Source: Robiginitomaculum sp.
GTDB taxonomy: Bacteria > Pseudomonadota > Alphaproteobacteria > Caulobacterales > Maricaulaceae
Direction: 5' to 3'
Length of the DNA: 64,000 nucleotides
NCBI GenBank assembly: GCA_021776635.1
Contig: JAJFFN010000035.1
Location: 186,001-250,000, forward strand
Positions 43,267 through 52,409 of this stretch are shown here, one piece after another. The notes below the pieces were generated by a model that saw nothing but the letters and a program-made list of their open reading frames with translations, searched no databases and was not told where the DNA came from. The position numbers and the translations under genes were made by a program. Each line of letters starts with the position of its first letter. Position 1 is the first letter of the stretch.

Positions 43267-43947
43267 CTAAAAATCTAAATCAGCATAATGTTGCGGTGGA
43301 CGCAAGCCTGGAATTCTCTCTTTCAAAAGTGGTCGAAAAGAGGGGCGGGATTTAAGTTTTTGGTACCATTCTTTCAAAACACTCCATTTGCGCCATTTTA
43401 TTTCGTCCAAATAATCGAGACAGGAAATATGTGCCCCTGCCGCCAAATCGGCCAAACTCATTTGATTGCAGGCCAGCCAACTGCGGCTTTCGAGTAACCA
43501 TTCCAAATATTCAAGATGAAATTTTAGATGCCCCCGACCAATTCGCAACTCGGAAGGGTCTGGTGAACCTGTGCCTGACAAACTTTTCTCCAGCCGTTCG
43601 GTTAATATATAAGCATTGACGTCACTGGCAAATTTCATATCGAACCAATGACACAAGCGCCGCGTTTCTGCGCGCTCTGTGGCGGTATTTGGCAACAACG
43701 ATGTGCGACCACTCCCGTCGTCGGCAACATATTCGCAGATTGCCCGCGCCGTGCTGATGACAGATTTTCCGCCGTCAGTGTCTTCGACCAAACAGGGCGG
43801 CACACCCTCGACACAAATATTCAAGAATGCCTCCGATGGGTCCCAAGGGACAACGGGCATGAGTTTAAACGTCAATTTTTTTTCAGCTAATGTGAGCCGC
43901 GCTTGACGCGAATTCGGATCCAATGGCCAATGGTAAAGTGTTCTCAT
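43267..43947 (-). CDS. Glutathione S-transferase family protein
   Basis: A 226-residue GST: thioredoxin-like N-terminal domain (MRTLYHWPLDPNSRQARLTLAEK, then GVPPCLVEDTDGGKSVISTARAICEYV) and helical C-terminal domain (WLACNQMSLADLAAGAHISCLDYL). The likely catalytic residue is Ser or Asn near position 13. The substrate is unknown. It is upstream of queG on the same strand, 18 bases apart. Confidence 0.88.
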   Translation of the reverse strand: MRTLYHWPLDPNSRQARLTLAEKKLTFKLMPVVPWDPSEAFLNICVEGVPPCLVEDTDGGKSVISTARAICEYVADDGSGRTSLLPNTATERAETRRLCHWFDMKFASDVNAYILTERLEKSLSGTGSPDPSELRIGRGHLKFHLEYLEWLLESRSWLACNQMSLADLAAGAHISCLDYLDEIKWRKWSVLKEWYQKLKSRPSFRPLLKERIPGLRPPQHYADLDF

Positions 43948-44003
43948 TTTACCTAACTATTACCCAAGCCTTAACCAATGATTATTCTTGGCATTTACAA
44001 TAC

Positions 44004-44052
44004 GTGATTATGCTTTGTGATTATGGTCTTTTTTGTGATTATGGTCTTGGCA
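44004..44052. repeat. Repeats encoding the His-rich tail of the CDF transporter
   Basis: GTGATTATG occurs at 44004-44012, 44017-44025 and 44035-44043; the last two are part of an 18-base near-repeat. On the minus strand the two within the gene encode HNH, giving the tail QDHNHKKDHNHKA. The first copy lies across and beyond the stop codon. Confidence 0.75.
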
Positions 44053-45045
44053 TTGGTCTTGTCGAAACACCGAATTTCCGTGCAGCTGCTGACAGCCACT
44101 TGGGTGGGGATGTATCATAATATCGGCGGCAGGGTAAGCCTCCATCATCCTATCTTCCGCAGCAATAATAATTTCGTGGGCTTGGTGCAAGGATAATTCG
44201 TCGTCCAGGTCGAGTTGCATTTGAATATGCACGTGCGGGCCACTGGCGCGTGTACGAAGGTCATGTACGCCATTTATGCGTTTGTCCTTAAGGGCAAGGT
44301 CACGGATTAATGCCCGTTCGTTTTCGGGCAATTCTTGGTCCATCAATTGGCTCCAGGCCAGCCTTCCTACTTTGAAAGCGGTATAGAACAACCACAAAGC
44401 TATGCCAAACCCGACGAAGGCGTCAGCCCATAGGAAGGTCGTATAACTTGCCAACAAGATACCGCCGATAACCGCAATATTGGCTGACATGTCTGCAATG
44501 TAATGGGCACGGTCACCGCGAACAGCCAAAGAACCCGTTGCGCGAATTGCCCAGCTCTGGGCGATTAAAAGCCAAGTGGTCAAGGCAATGGCAAATGCCA
44601 TAACGGCAATTGCATAGCCTTCGTGCGTAATGGCTTGCGGATTGAGCAAACGGCTTACGGCTTCTTCAAGCAAGTGAACGGCGCCCAATACTATGAGGCA
44701 AACCTGTAAAATTGCAGAAAACCCTTCGGCTTTACCACGTCCGAAACGAAATGTGGCATCAGGGGGACGGGCTGCATATCGCACAGCAACAAAGCTAGAA
44801 AGCGCGGCAACAAAATCCAACGCTGAATGTACAAGTGAAGACAATATACCAATAGAACCAGATTCGCGAAACACGATTAATTTCGTGCTGATAAGTATAA
44901 TCCCAACAACAATAGAAAATGCCGTTATACGTCTTGTGATACGCGAGCTATCTTGCGCAGGCAGCCGTCCTGGCCGGCCCCTGCGGTTCGGATCATTGTC
45001 TATTTGAAGATCGTTTTGAACCTGTTTTGTCATGTAATGATACAT
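44008..45045 (-). CDS. Cation diffusion facilitator (CDF) metal transporter
   Basis: A 345-residue inner-membrane divalent-metal exporter, FieF/ZitB type. It has about six helices; the metal-site motifs are HSALD in the second helix and HYIAD in the fifth (DRAHYIADMSANIA), with further residues for the dimer interface. The cytoplasmic C-terminal domain (LRTRASGPHVHIQMQLDLDDELSLHQAHEI) is typical, followed by a His-rich tail likely to bind zinc or another metal. The start may be the ATG at 45045 or the one at 45033; ribosome-site spacing does not settle it. Confidence 0.92.
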   Translation of the reverse strand: MYHYMTKQVQNDLQIDNDPNRRGRPGRLPAQDSSRITRRITAFSIVVGIILISTKLIVFRESGSIGILSSLVHSALDFVAALSSFVAVRYAARPPDATFRFGRGKAEGFSAILQVCLIVLGAVHLLEEAVSRLLNPQAITHEGYAIAVMAFAIALTTWLLIAQSWAIRATGSLAVRGDRAHYIADMSANIAVIGGILLASYTTFLWADAFVGFGIALWLFYTAFKVGRLAWSQLMDQELPENERALIRDLALKDKRINGVHDLRTRASGPHVHIQMQLDLDDELSLHQAHEIIIAAEDRMMEAYPAADIMIHPHPSGCQQLHGNSVFRQDQCQDHNHKKDHNHKA

Positions 45046-45115
45046 ACCTTTTTATGCGCTTTTAAGCGTGTGTTGTTATAGCATAACTTTGGGGGCGTCT
45101 AACAAAAATCAAGTA

Positions 45116-45535
45116 CTATTTTGAAATATGCCCAACCACTTGTCGTTGGCAGCTATGAGAACGATGCTCAAATAAATAAATTCCCTGCCATGTACCAAGG
45201 ACGGGGCGGGTATCAGATATTGGTATTGAAAGTGACACGGGGGTAAGCGCGGCCTTGATATGAGCAGGCATATCATCAGGACCTTCACAGACATGTCGAA
45301 GCCAAGCCATATTGGCATCATTCCCATCCGGTACAAGCCGTGCAAAAAATTCCTGCATGTCAAGTTTCACATCTGGGTCAGCATTCTCGCTAATAAGGAG
45401 TGAGCAGGACGTATGACGCACAAACAATGTCAGTAGTCCAGTCTCAACCCTTGCGTTCGCAACAAAGCGAAGTACGTCATCCGTTAATTCGGTAAGACCG
45501 GAGCCTGTGGTTGCTATTTCAAATAGTTTTTGAAT
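45116..45535 (-). CDS. yjbQ: YjbQ family (UPF0047) protein, apparent ATT start
   Basis: A YjbQ protein with the core LFVRHTSCSLLISENADPDVKLDMQEFF, HIKAALTPVSLSIPI and LGTWQGIYLFEHRSH; some members have thiamine-phosphate synthase activity. The first ATG/GTG/TTG-type codon in frame (TTG at 45427) would remove the first 36 conserved residues (QKLFEIATTGSGLTEL, then TDDVLRFV). The family start maps to ATT at 45533-45535 (IQKLFEIA), with AGGAA 6 bases before it and an in-frame TAG just upstream. From there it is 139 residues, the usual length. An ATT start is rare but known (infC). Confidence 0.75.
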   Translation of the reverse strand: MQKLFEIATTGSGLTELTDDVLRFVANARVETGLLTLFVRHTSCSLLISENADPDVKLDMQEFFARLVPDGNDANMAWLRHVCEGPDDMPAHIKAALTPVSLSIPISDTRPVLGTWQGIYLFEHRSHSCQRQVVGHISK

Positions 45536-45862
45536 AATTAATTCCTATGGCATGGTGCGACATTATGCGGCGTGTCAAATATAAGAGCAAGCCCGTTCGT
45601 TATCGTCTATGGCTTAAACTCAAACAAAAGGCGGACAAAATAGTTGATGCAAAAAATAAGAAATACAATTGCGCCTTCTTTGAAAACACATAAAAGGAGC
45701 AGAATTGATGTGTTTAATATATCCTGACCCTAGTAACCTTCAATCTATACGCAAGAGGATCATGCAGATAACTATAATAGCCTATTATACACCATGAAAA
45801 CCTTGCAAAACATAGCTTGGATTCTCTCTTGCACTCGTGAGCAAATCACATAGGCTCTTACC
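45536..45862. other. 327-base intergenic region upstream of trkH
   Basis: Between yjbQ and trkH there is no recognised gene. It holds a 48-codon basic reading frame (45547-45693), a weak 29-codon frame behind GGAG (45708-45797), a copy of the dispersed motif ATCCTGACCCTAG (45721-45733) and AT-rich sequence that should contain the trkH promoter. Confidence 0.5.
45547..45693 (+). CDS. Possible small basic protein
   Basis: A 48-residue frame starting MAWCDIMRRVKYKSKP, rich in Lys and Arg (LWLKLKQKADKIVDAKNKK), ending FFENT. It has no clear ribosome site and resembles nothing I know. It is reported as a possibility only. Confidence 0.2.
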   Translation: MAWCDIMRRVKYKSKPVRYRLWLKLKQKADKIVDAKNKKYNCAFFENT

Positions 45863-47311
45863 ATGCCTGATTTACGCCCCGTTTTCTTTGTTGTTGGTCT
45901 CATGCTTGCGGGCTTGGGGGCGACCATGTTTATACCTATGGCTGTGGACTTGGGTTACGGAAGTGATAGTTGGCAAGCATTCGGTGTTTCAGGCTTTGTT
46001 ACTTCACTTTTAGGTGCCATTATGGCACTGACCAGCTATTCCCCGAGATTAAGGTTACGAGCGCGCGGCGCATTTTTGTTGACCACATTGTCGTGGATAT
46101 CTTTAGCCGTATTTGCGGCCATGCCTCTGTTTATGGCGAATATAGGCCTTAACCTTACCGACGCTTTATTTGAAGCCGTTTCTGGGATCACCACGACTGG
46201 CTCAACGGTAATGACAGGACTTGATGATGCCAATAAAGGAATTTTATTGTGGCGGGCAATTTTACAATGGGTAGGCGGTGTCGGGATAATCGTAACCGCC
46301 ATGGCAATTTTACCCATGCTCAAAATTGGGGGCATGCAGTTATTTCGTATGGAAAGCTCTGAGATGGGTGAAAAAATATTACCGAAGACGGGGCAGCTGG
46401 CCGCAGCTATCGGCGCAATTTATATGGTTCTAACAATATTGTGTATGGTTGGCTATATGATGACGGGTATGGGCGGCTTTGATGCCGTTGCCCATGCAAT
46501 GACCACTATTGCAACAGGTGGATATTCTACGTCTGATGCTTCACTTGGGGGCTTTATGGATAATGGCGCGGATTTAGTGGCCATTACTTTTATGCTTGCT
46601 GGTGCTTTGCCCTTTGGTGTTTATTTACTCGTGGCCCGTGGTTCGCTGAAGCCGGCTTTATCGGATCCGCAAATGCGCGGATTTCTATTGGTCATGAGCT
46701 TACTCATTTTTTTGGTGACCTTTTATCTGTTGGTGAGTGATGTCTATATAGGCAAGCAAGCATTACGGCTGTCGGCGTTCAATGTTATTTCTGTGGTAAC
46801 GGGAACAGGTTATGCCACAGCGGATTATAATGCGTGGGGCCCATTTGCTGTATCCGCATTTTTTGCCTTTATGTTTATAGGTGGCTGTGCGGGGTCAACG
46901 GCATGTTCCATCAAAATTTTTCGTTATCAGGTCGCCTTCGAAGCGATGCGGGCTTATATGTTTAAAATGCCGCGTCGTCATGCCGTTGCCCCTATGCGCT
47001 ATGGGGGCAAGCCATTGCCCAATTCGGTTGTTTATTCTGTATTAGGGTTTTTCTTTTTGTTTTTTACAAGTTTTGCTGTGTTGGCGATCTTACTCTCTAT
47101 AATTGGGTTAGACCCGATAACGGCTTGGTCTGGGGCCGCCAGTGCTATTGCCAATGTAGGTCCTGGACTTGGGGATATAATTGGCCCAACAGGGACGTAT
47201 CAAAGTCTGCCAAGTTCAGCCAAATGGGTTCTGATGGTTGGTATGTTAATTGGTCGATTGGAAATTGTAACGGCCTTGGTCTTGTTAACACCGTCATTTT
47301 GGCGGGCTTAG
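45863..47311 (+). CDS. trkH: TrkH family potassium uptake protein
   Basis: A 482-residue channel-like K+ uptake subunit with four membrane-pore-membrane repeats; the filter segments include AVSGITTTGSTVMTGL, TTIATGGYSTSDASLG, VVTGTGYATADYNAWG and ANVGPGLGDIIGPTG. A cytosolic TrkA partner is needed in the family and is not encoded here. The ATG at 45863 is the first in frame. The end is followed by a dispersed motif and the convergent hslO. Confidence 0.94.
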   Translation: MPDLRPVFFVVGLMLAGLGATMFIPMAVDLGYGSDSWQAFGVSGFVTSLLGAIMALTSYSPRLRLRARGAFLLTTLSWISLAVFAAMPLFMANIGLNLTDALFEAVSGITTTGSTVMTGLDDANKGILLWRAILQWVGGVGIIVTAMAILPMLKIGGMQLFRMESSEMGEKILPKTGQLAAAIGAIYMVLTILCMVGYMMTGMGGFDAVAHAMTTIATGGYSTSDASLGGFMDNGADLVAITFMLAGALPFGVYLLVARGSLKPALSDPQMRGFLLVMSLLIFLVTFYLLVSDVYIGKQALRLSAFNVISVVTGTGYATADYNAWGPFAVSAFFAFMFIGGCAGSTACSIKIFRYQVAFEAMRAYMFKMPRRHAVAPMRYGGKPLPNSVVYSVLGFFFLFFTSFAVLAILLSIIGLDPITAWSGAASAIANVGPGLGDIIGPTGTYQSLPSSAKWVLMVGMLIGRLEIVTALVLLTPSFWRA

Positions 47312-47320
47312 GGACAGAAC

Positions 47321-47335
47321 AGGTCTTGACCCTAG
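47321..47335. repeat. Dispersed GGTC-TTGACC motif
   Basis: AGGTCTTGACCCTAG lies between convergent trkH and hslO; its CTA is the reverse complement of the hslO stop codon TAG. Related copies are at 4097, 35078, 42160 and 45721. Confidence 0.55.
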
Positions 47336-48252
47336 TCAGTTAAATCTTGAGGTATAAACACATAATCTGTAGCACAAAACTCACAAGAAGCCGTAATTTT
47401 GCCGTCCTTGAACATTTCCTCTCGCTGATCCGCTGCAAAGGTTTTTATACTTGATAGCAGGCGTTTGCGCGAACATGAGCATTTTGCCAGTACATCCATA
47501 GGAATATCCATGCGCACACCCTGTTCATGGAACAAGCGATAGAGCAAATGTTCACTTCCCAAATCAGGGTCCAGTAATTCTTCATCTTTTAATGTTGCCA
47601 GCAAGGCTTTGCTCATATCCCATGCCTCATTCGCATCACCACGCGTTGCATCCTCTGCCATACGTTGTATCAAAATTCCACCGCCGCGCCATTCCTGAAC
47701 GGCGCCTGGCAAATGCAACCGACCTACGGCTAATTTTATGCGTGTCGGGATTTGCTCGCTTTGCTTAAAAAAATGCTCAGCACAAGCCGCCAGGCTTGCG
47801 CCTTCTATTGCCGAAATGCCTTGATATCTATCCTTGCCAGAACCTGGGTCAATTGTCATGGCAAATGAACCACCTCCGGTTAATGTTTTTGCATCTGGTC
47901 TGGGGTTTTCGGCGATAATACGTTCAAGAGAACTTTCATCAAACCGTGCGTAAGCGCGCATATGACCATTTGTCGTACACTCCGCAGCAAGCAATGATAC
48001 GGCACCTTCATTTCTACCGTGAGCTTGTACTAATAAACGCCCTTTAAATTTAAGCGAGCTTGCCACCAAGGCACTAATCATGACGGCTTCACCAAGTAAA
48101 GTGGCCACAGCATCAGGATAGCGGTTTGCTCCTAAGACTTGATCCAGAGAAGAGCCAAGCCGTAAAATACGTCCACGAACTTCGCCGTCGCCGATTTGCA
48201 CAGCAGAAATTTGATCATCCATTAGTTTGGCAGGTGGGGCTTTGGTCGTCAT
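47332..48252 (-). CDS. hslO: Hsp33 redox-regulated chaperone
   Basis: Hsp33 is an ATP-independent holdase switched on by oxidation of its zinc-binding cysteines. The 306-residue protein shows RGRILRLGSSLDQVLGANRYPDAVATLLGEA, then LVQAHGRNEGAVSLL, and the C-terminal cysteines CSCSRKR and CEFC with the right spacing. I chose the ATG at 48252 (GAGA 6 bases ahead) over an extension to 48303. Confidence 0.94.
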   Translation of the reverse strand: MTTKAPPAKLMDDQISAVQIGDGEVRGRILRLGSSLDQVLGANRYPDAVATLLGEAVMISALVASSLKFKGRLLVQAHGRNEGAVSLLAAECTTNGHMRAYARFDESSLERIIAENPRPDAKTLTGGGSFAMTIDPGSGKDRYQGISAIEGASLAACAEHFFKQSEQIPTRIKLAVGRLHLPGAVQEWRGGGILIQRMAEDATRGDANEAWDMSKALLATLKDEELLDPDLGSEHLLYRLFHEQGVRMDIPMDVLAKCSCSRKRLLSSIKTFAADQREEMFKDGKITASCEFCATDYVFIPQDLTD

Positions 48253-48311
48253 AGTAATCTCACTAGGTAGTTTGACCCATAAGTGGGGCCGCATAAAGCT
48301 CACTTCAAGAG

Positions 48312-49355
48312 CTAGAGAGCTTTTAACGCGGCTTCTAAGGTTAACATATCTTTGGGCAAATTGCTATTAAACGACATGGCTTCTTTGGTAATTGGGTGGA
48401 TAAAACCAAGCGTTTTTGCATGGAGTGCTTGACGGTTTAACCCCTCAAGTGCCGTCCGAAGGATAATTTCAGATTCCGTATTTGCAGTTTTAAATGCGCC
48501 CGTTTTTCCGTATGTGCTGTCCCCTAGAATAGGACAGGCGATGTGGGACATATGTACACGGATTTGATGGGTGCGGCCTGTTTCCAATCTGCATTCTATT
48601 ATAGAGACTAAAGGTGTACTGAGCGAAGCGCCTTTCATACGGCCATATCCTTTGATGAATTTATAATTGGTTATGGCTATCTTACCGTGGGGCGGCTTCC
48701 CGCTGGCTATGCTACGGGCATCTTGTTTTTTTACCACACCCATCTTCTTGCGGTCATGGGCTGAACGGGCCAAGCGTGTTTCAATTCGTCCGTCCCGAGG
48801 GTTAGGGGCACCGCGTGTCATACAGACATAAACGCGCTCAACCGTGTGTTTGGCAAATTGCTTGGACAAACCTTGGTGGGTTTTATCATCTTTTGCGATG
48901 ACCAATAGACCCGTAGTATTTTTGTCTATGCGGTGAACAATCCCCGGTCGCAAGACACCACCTATTCCCGACAAGCTATCTTCGCAGTGATATAAAAGCG
49001 CATTAACCAATGTCCCTGACCAATTCCCTACGGCCGGGTGTACGGTGAGCCCAGCCGGTTTATTCACAACAATCAAATTTGCATCCTCATAAACAATCTC
49101 AAGGGGAATTTTCTCCGGCTGCGGGTCTGCGGCAATTGGTGCTGGGACAATAATTTCATACAGTGTATTGGCTGTGATTTTGGTCGTTGGTTTTCTCGTA
49201 GCATTGCCAGCAGCAAACACTTGCCCGTCTAATATAAGTGCTTTTATTCGTGAGCGCGATAAGTCCGCCCACTCGGTTAGCCACTTATCAAGACGTTTGC
49301 CGGCATCCTTCTCCTCAGCAGTATTTTGCAGCGTATCTATCACAGTGTCATTCAT
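48312..49355 (-). CDS. rluD: RluA family 23S rRNA pseudouridine synthase (RluD-like)
   Basis: A 347-residue RNA-modifying enzyme: N-terminal S4 RNA-binding domain (GKRLDKWLTEWADLSRSRIKALI) and catalytic domain with the aspartate in HRIDKNTTGLLVIAKDD, then GRTHQIRVHMSHIACPILGD. RluD modifies helix 69 of 23S rRNA in E. coli; the exact target here is inferred. It lies upstream of hslO on the same strand, 59 bases away. Confidence 0.92.
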   Translation of the reverse strand: MNDTVIDTLQNTAEEKDAGKRLDKWLTEWADLSRSRIKALILDGQVFAAGNATRKPTTKITANTLYEIIVPAPIAADPQPEKIPLEIVYEDANLIVVNKPAGLTVHPAVGNWSGTLVNALLYHCEDSLSGIGGVLRPGIVHRIDKNTTGLLVIAKDDKTHQGLSKQFAKHTVERVYVCMTRGAPNPRDGRIETRLARSAHDRKKMGVVKKQDARSIASGKPPHGKIAITNYKFIKGYGRMKGASLSTPLVSIIECRLETGRTHQIRVHMSHIACPILGDSTYGKTGAFKTANTESEIILRTALEGLNRQALHAKTLGFIHPITKEAMSFNSNLPKDMLTLEAALKAL

Positions 49356-49391
49356 GACGCATGTCTTAAGACCAATGCGCGAAAGATGAAA

Positions 49392-50774
49392 CTATTTTGT
49401 TGCGCCGATTTCTATAACGCGAACATTGAGCGCCCGTGTGTTTTGCTTAAACAAGGGAGATGCTTGGCCCAAGACGTGTATTACAGGTGTGCCTAGCCGG
49501 GAAACTTTAGAAAAAGCCTCAATCGTTGGTGCGATTTCTTGCGTCCATTTAAGATAATCAACCGCAAACGGAAATATCAATGTGCCGTCAGTGCCAACGG
49601 CCACAGCCGAGGGCAAATCTGCAACAAAGGCTTTGATTTTTCCCCTATCGGTAAGTTCTGCTAAATACTGATAAACCCGTAGGCGGCTTTCAGCGACGAA
49701 CCTAGTTTTAGAGCTTGCCGCTTCTTTAATCATTCTGATTTTGTATTCATCAGTGCCAAATGTAGAGACGGCTTTGGTCAATCTTGAGCGGGTTATGCGC
49801 GTGAATGCCTCGCTTTTGTAAAGGTTGTTGATAACATTTTCACTAACACCCCATTCGCGCATTTGTTTCTTTTCCAATTGTTGATATTTACGGGCATCTT
49901 CATAACTTGCAACAAATTCTCCGTTATTGTAATAACCAACACCAGTAGCAAGCGGGTCAAGAATGCGTACGCCTGACCATGTATAACCAACCTTTACCGC
50001 ACTAGAAATATAGGCATCTGTATAAGCAAGACGATCGACTTCGCGTTGCAGGACTTTATTTTGAGTGTATGGGTCGGTGCCAAGCTCGGCATGAATTTCT
50101 TTTGCGGCTATGTGTTTGCCCGCCAATGAATTAACGCCCGACCAGACATCTTCGCTGGCTTTGGATACACAACCGTCAATGCCCTGGCACCGCGTACCGG
50201 CTGCGCCCGTCGTGATACGCCAACCTGTTACCCCTAATTCTTTTATGCCATTCCCTAAATTCCCGACAATTTCCGCTGTGCCTGATGGTACAACCATCAA
50301 AGCATCGCCGGTGTTTTCTACGTCGCCTATGCGTTCTGCAAGCCCGCCCAAAGCACGAACTGGTGTCGCAACAAGATTGACAGTGCGTTCGACCACGGCT
50401 TTTCCTGCTTCAAGACCTGTGCTTTTGTGGCGTAATTTTTCGGTGGCTTCGATTTCTCGAAGACGGGTGATGGCCAGTCCAGTTCCTTGTACAACATATA
50501 GATGCTTAGGGGTCTGGATTTTATAGGTATTGGCATAACCGTCATTCCAAGCTTGTGGCTGGACAGTGTATAAATCGCTAGACATATTGTCCGTGCCTAA
50601 GAATTTTTCTGCATCCACTATGCCTGCATTTTCAAACCCTGCTACTGTTTTTACTAATTCAGGGGCATTATCCCTTTCCCCTTGATTGGCATCCAAACTT
50701 TGGCATGCGCCAAGGCTTGCGGAAATTGCTAACAAGCCGCTCCAAAAAACCAAAAATTTCCTACCAATTTGCAT
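49392..50774 (-). CDS. Lipoprotein of unknown function
   Basis: A 460-residue lipoprotein: signal with lipobox LGAC (FLVFWSGLLAISASLGAC), then a soluble part with no motif I recognise. There are glycine-rich helical segments (VVERTVNLVATPVRALGGLAERI, GDALMVVPSGTAEIVGNLGNGIKELG). Two cysteines (CQGIDGC) could form a disulphide. GAGG lies 4 bases before the ATG. Divergent from cysS. No role can be assigned. Confidence 0.65.
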   Translation of the reverse strand: MQIGRKFLVFWSGLLAISASLGACQSLDANQGERDNAPELVKTVAGFENAGIVDAEKFLGTDNMSSDLYTVQPQAWNDGYANTYKIQTPKHLYVVQGTGLAITRLREIEATEKLRHKSTGLEAGKAVVERTVNLVATPVRALGGLAERIGDVENTGDALMVVPSGTAEIVGNLGNGIKELGVTGWRITTGAAGTRCQGIDGCVSKASEDVWSGVNSLAGKHIAAKEIHAELGTDPYTQNKVLQREVDRLAYTDAYISSAVKVGYTWSGVRILDPLATGVGYYNNGEFVASYEDARKYQQLEKKQMREWGVSENVINNLYKSEAFTRITRSRLTKAVSTFGTDEYKIRMIKEAASSKTRFVAESRLRVYQYLAELTDRGKIKAFVADLPSAVAVGTDGTLIFPFAVDYLKWTQEIAPTIEAFSKVSRLGTPVIHVLGQASPLFKQNTRALNVRVIEIGATK

Positions 50775-50873
50775 TATACCTCTTATGTAAGGTGAAAATG
50801 GTAATATCCAATTACTTTTTACAGAATAATTGCAATAAATATGCTACTTTTATGGCAGCTAATAGAGGTTATG

Positions 50874-52220
50874 ATGGAACTAACATTATACAATTCACTT
50901 CACCGTGAAAAAAACGTGTTCACACCGATGAACCCTAAGCGGGTGACCATGTATAATTGTGGGCCGACCGTCTATTCCTACGCCCATATTGGCAATGCCC
51001 GCGCCGCAGTGGTTGCGGATATATTGTTTCGGGTGTTGCGCCATATTTACGGCGAAGATCATGTGGTTTACGCGCGAAATATTACGGATGTAGATGACAA
51101 GATTATTGCTGCCGCCAAAGAGCAAGGTGTGCCAATATCTGAAATCACCAAAAAATACGCAAAAATTTACCAAGACGATTTGGCCGCTCTTAATTGCTTG
51201 CCGCCAACAACTGAGCCCAAAGCCACCGAGCACATTGGCGGCATGATTGCCCTGATCGAAACCTTGATTAAGGATGGTTATGCTTATGAAAGCGATGGCC
51301 ATGTATTTTTCGATGTATCAAAATACGATGAATACGGGAAATTGTCCGGCAACACATTGGACGCACTGAAAAAGGGCGACCGTGTCGGCGAGGGCGAAGT
51401 CGCCCGCAAGAAACGGGCTGCTGATTTTGTGTTGTGGAAACCGGAACTTGATGGTGTGGGGTGGGATGCACCATTTGGTAAAGGTCGCCCGGGTTGGCAT
51501 ATTGAATGTTCCGCTATGGCCAAATCAGAGCTAGGCGAGACCATAGACATTCACTGCGGCGGTGTAGACCTAAAATTCCCCCACCACGAAAACGAAATAG
51601 CCCAATCAAATTGCGCCCACGGCAAACCCATGGCCAATTACTGGGTGCACAACGAATTCCTAAACATGGCCAAAAGGGATGGTTCAAGTGATAAGATGAG
51701 TAAATCCCTCGGCAATGTCGTGCTCATACGTGATTTGCTGGAGGAGTGGGACGGAGAGGTGATACGCTTGGCGTTATTAAAAGCGCATTACCGGAGCGAG
51801 TTGGTATGGTCTGAGGAGTTGCTGAAAGAAAGTAAGGCGCAATTGGATGGGTGGTATCGAGAAATCAAAAAATATAGAGATGTTGAATTTGAACCGCTAG
51901 CTTATAATCATCCGATATTTAATGATTTGAATACAATAGAATCTCTTGTTATTTTTAATGATTTTGATTTCCTTACAGGCGCAGCAAAGCAGACCGCAAA
52001 CCTCTTGGGCCTCTTGCAAAAAAAACCAGAAGAGTGGTTTCGGGGGAAGGGCAAGGCTGGGGGTCTTACGGACGCTGAAATCGACGAGCTAATCGCAGAA
52101 CGCTCCACCGCCCGCACCGATAAAAATTGGGCAAGGTCAGACGAAATCCGCGATATCTTCAAAGCAGAAAACATAGTCCTAGAAGACAGTAAAGACGGCA
52201 CAACTTGGCGGCGGGGGTGA
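50874..52220 (+). CDS. cysS: Cysteinyl-tRNA synthetase
   Basis: Charges tRNA-Cys. The 448-residue enzyme has zinc ligand Cys29 in YNCGPTVY, the HIGN motif at 38-41, the second metal site in HIECSAM and HCGGVDLKFPHHENE, and the KMSKS motif in DKMSKSLGN. I chose the second of two adjacent ATGs (50874) because GAGG is best spaced to it; the frame is open to 50841. It is followed by the first DUF559 locus. Confidence 0.97.
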   Translation: MELTLYNSLHREKNVFTPMNPKRVTMYNCGPTVYSYAHIGNARAAVVADILFRVLRHIYGEDHVVYARNITDVDDKIIAAAKEQGVPISEITKKYAKIYQDDLAALNCLPPTTEPKATEHIGGMIALIETLIKDGYAYESDGHVFFDVSKYDEYGKLSGNTLDALKKGDRVGEGEVARKKRAADFVLWKPELDGVGWDAPFGKGRPGWHIECSAMAKSELGETIDIHCGGVDLKFPHHENEIAQSNCAHGKPMANYWVHNEFLNMAKRDGSSDKMSKSLGNVVLIRDLLEEWDGEVIRLALLKAHYRSELVWSEELLKESKAQLDGWYREIKKYRDVEFEPLAYNHPIFNDLNTIESLVIFNDFDFLTGAAKQTANLLGLLQKKPEEWFRGKGKAGGLTDAEIDELIAERSTARTDKNWARSDEIRDIFKAENIVLEDSKDGTTWRRG

Positions 52221-52231
52221 GAAAAATACAC

Positions 52232-52406
52232 AATTCTCCTTCCCCCATTTATGGGGGAAGTGGGCGCCTCTTGGCGCTCGATGGGGGGCGTGCCTCTTGC
52301 GCGCTAAGGGACCATCGTATTTTTCTGCACCATCGTTCCGCCGCAAGAGCGGCGGCCCCCATCCCCCCTGCGGGGTACTTCCCCCATAAATGGGGGAAGG
52401 AGAATT
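52232..52406. repeat. Inverted pair of hairpin repeats next to the first DUF559 gene
   Basis: A 30-base sequence (52232-52261, core CCCCCATTTATGGGGG, ends AATTCTCC and GAAGT) recurs as a perfect inverted copy at 52377-52406. Each copy is itself a hairpin. The 115 bases between hold further GC-rich stems: GCGCC/GGCGC (52264-52277) and CCGCCGC/GCGGCGG (52338-52355), with G-rich tails GATGGGGGGC and GGATGGGGGC (reverse). The outer end of the right copy supplies the GGAG ribosome site of the DUF559 gene. The same build is seen at 57771-57973. Confidence 0.9.
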
Positions 52407-52409
52407 ATT

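Noticed and set aside
45708..45797. 29-codon frame behind GGAG upstream of trkH
   Set aside because: Too short to support without conservation; it contains a copy of the dispersed repeat motif.
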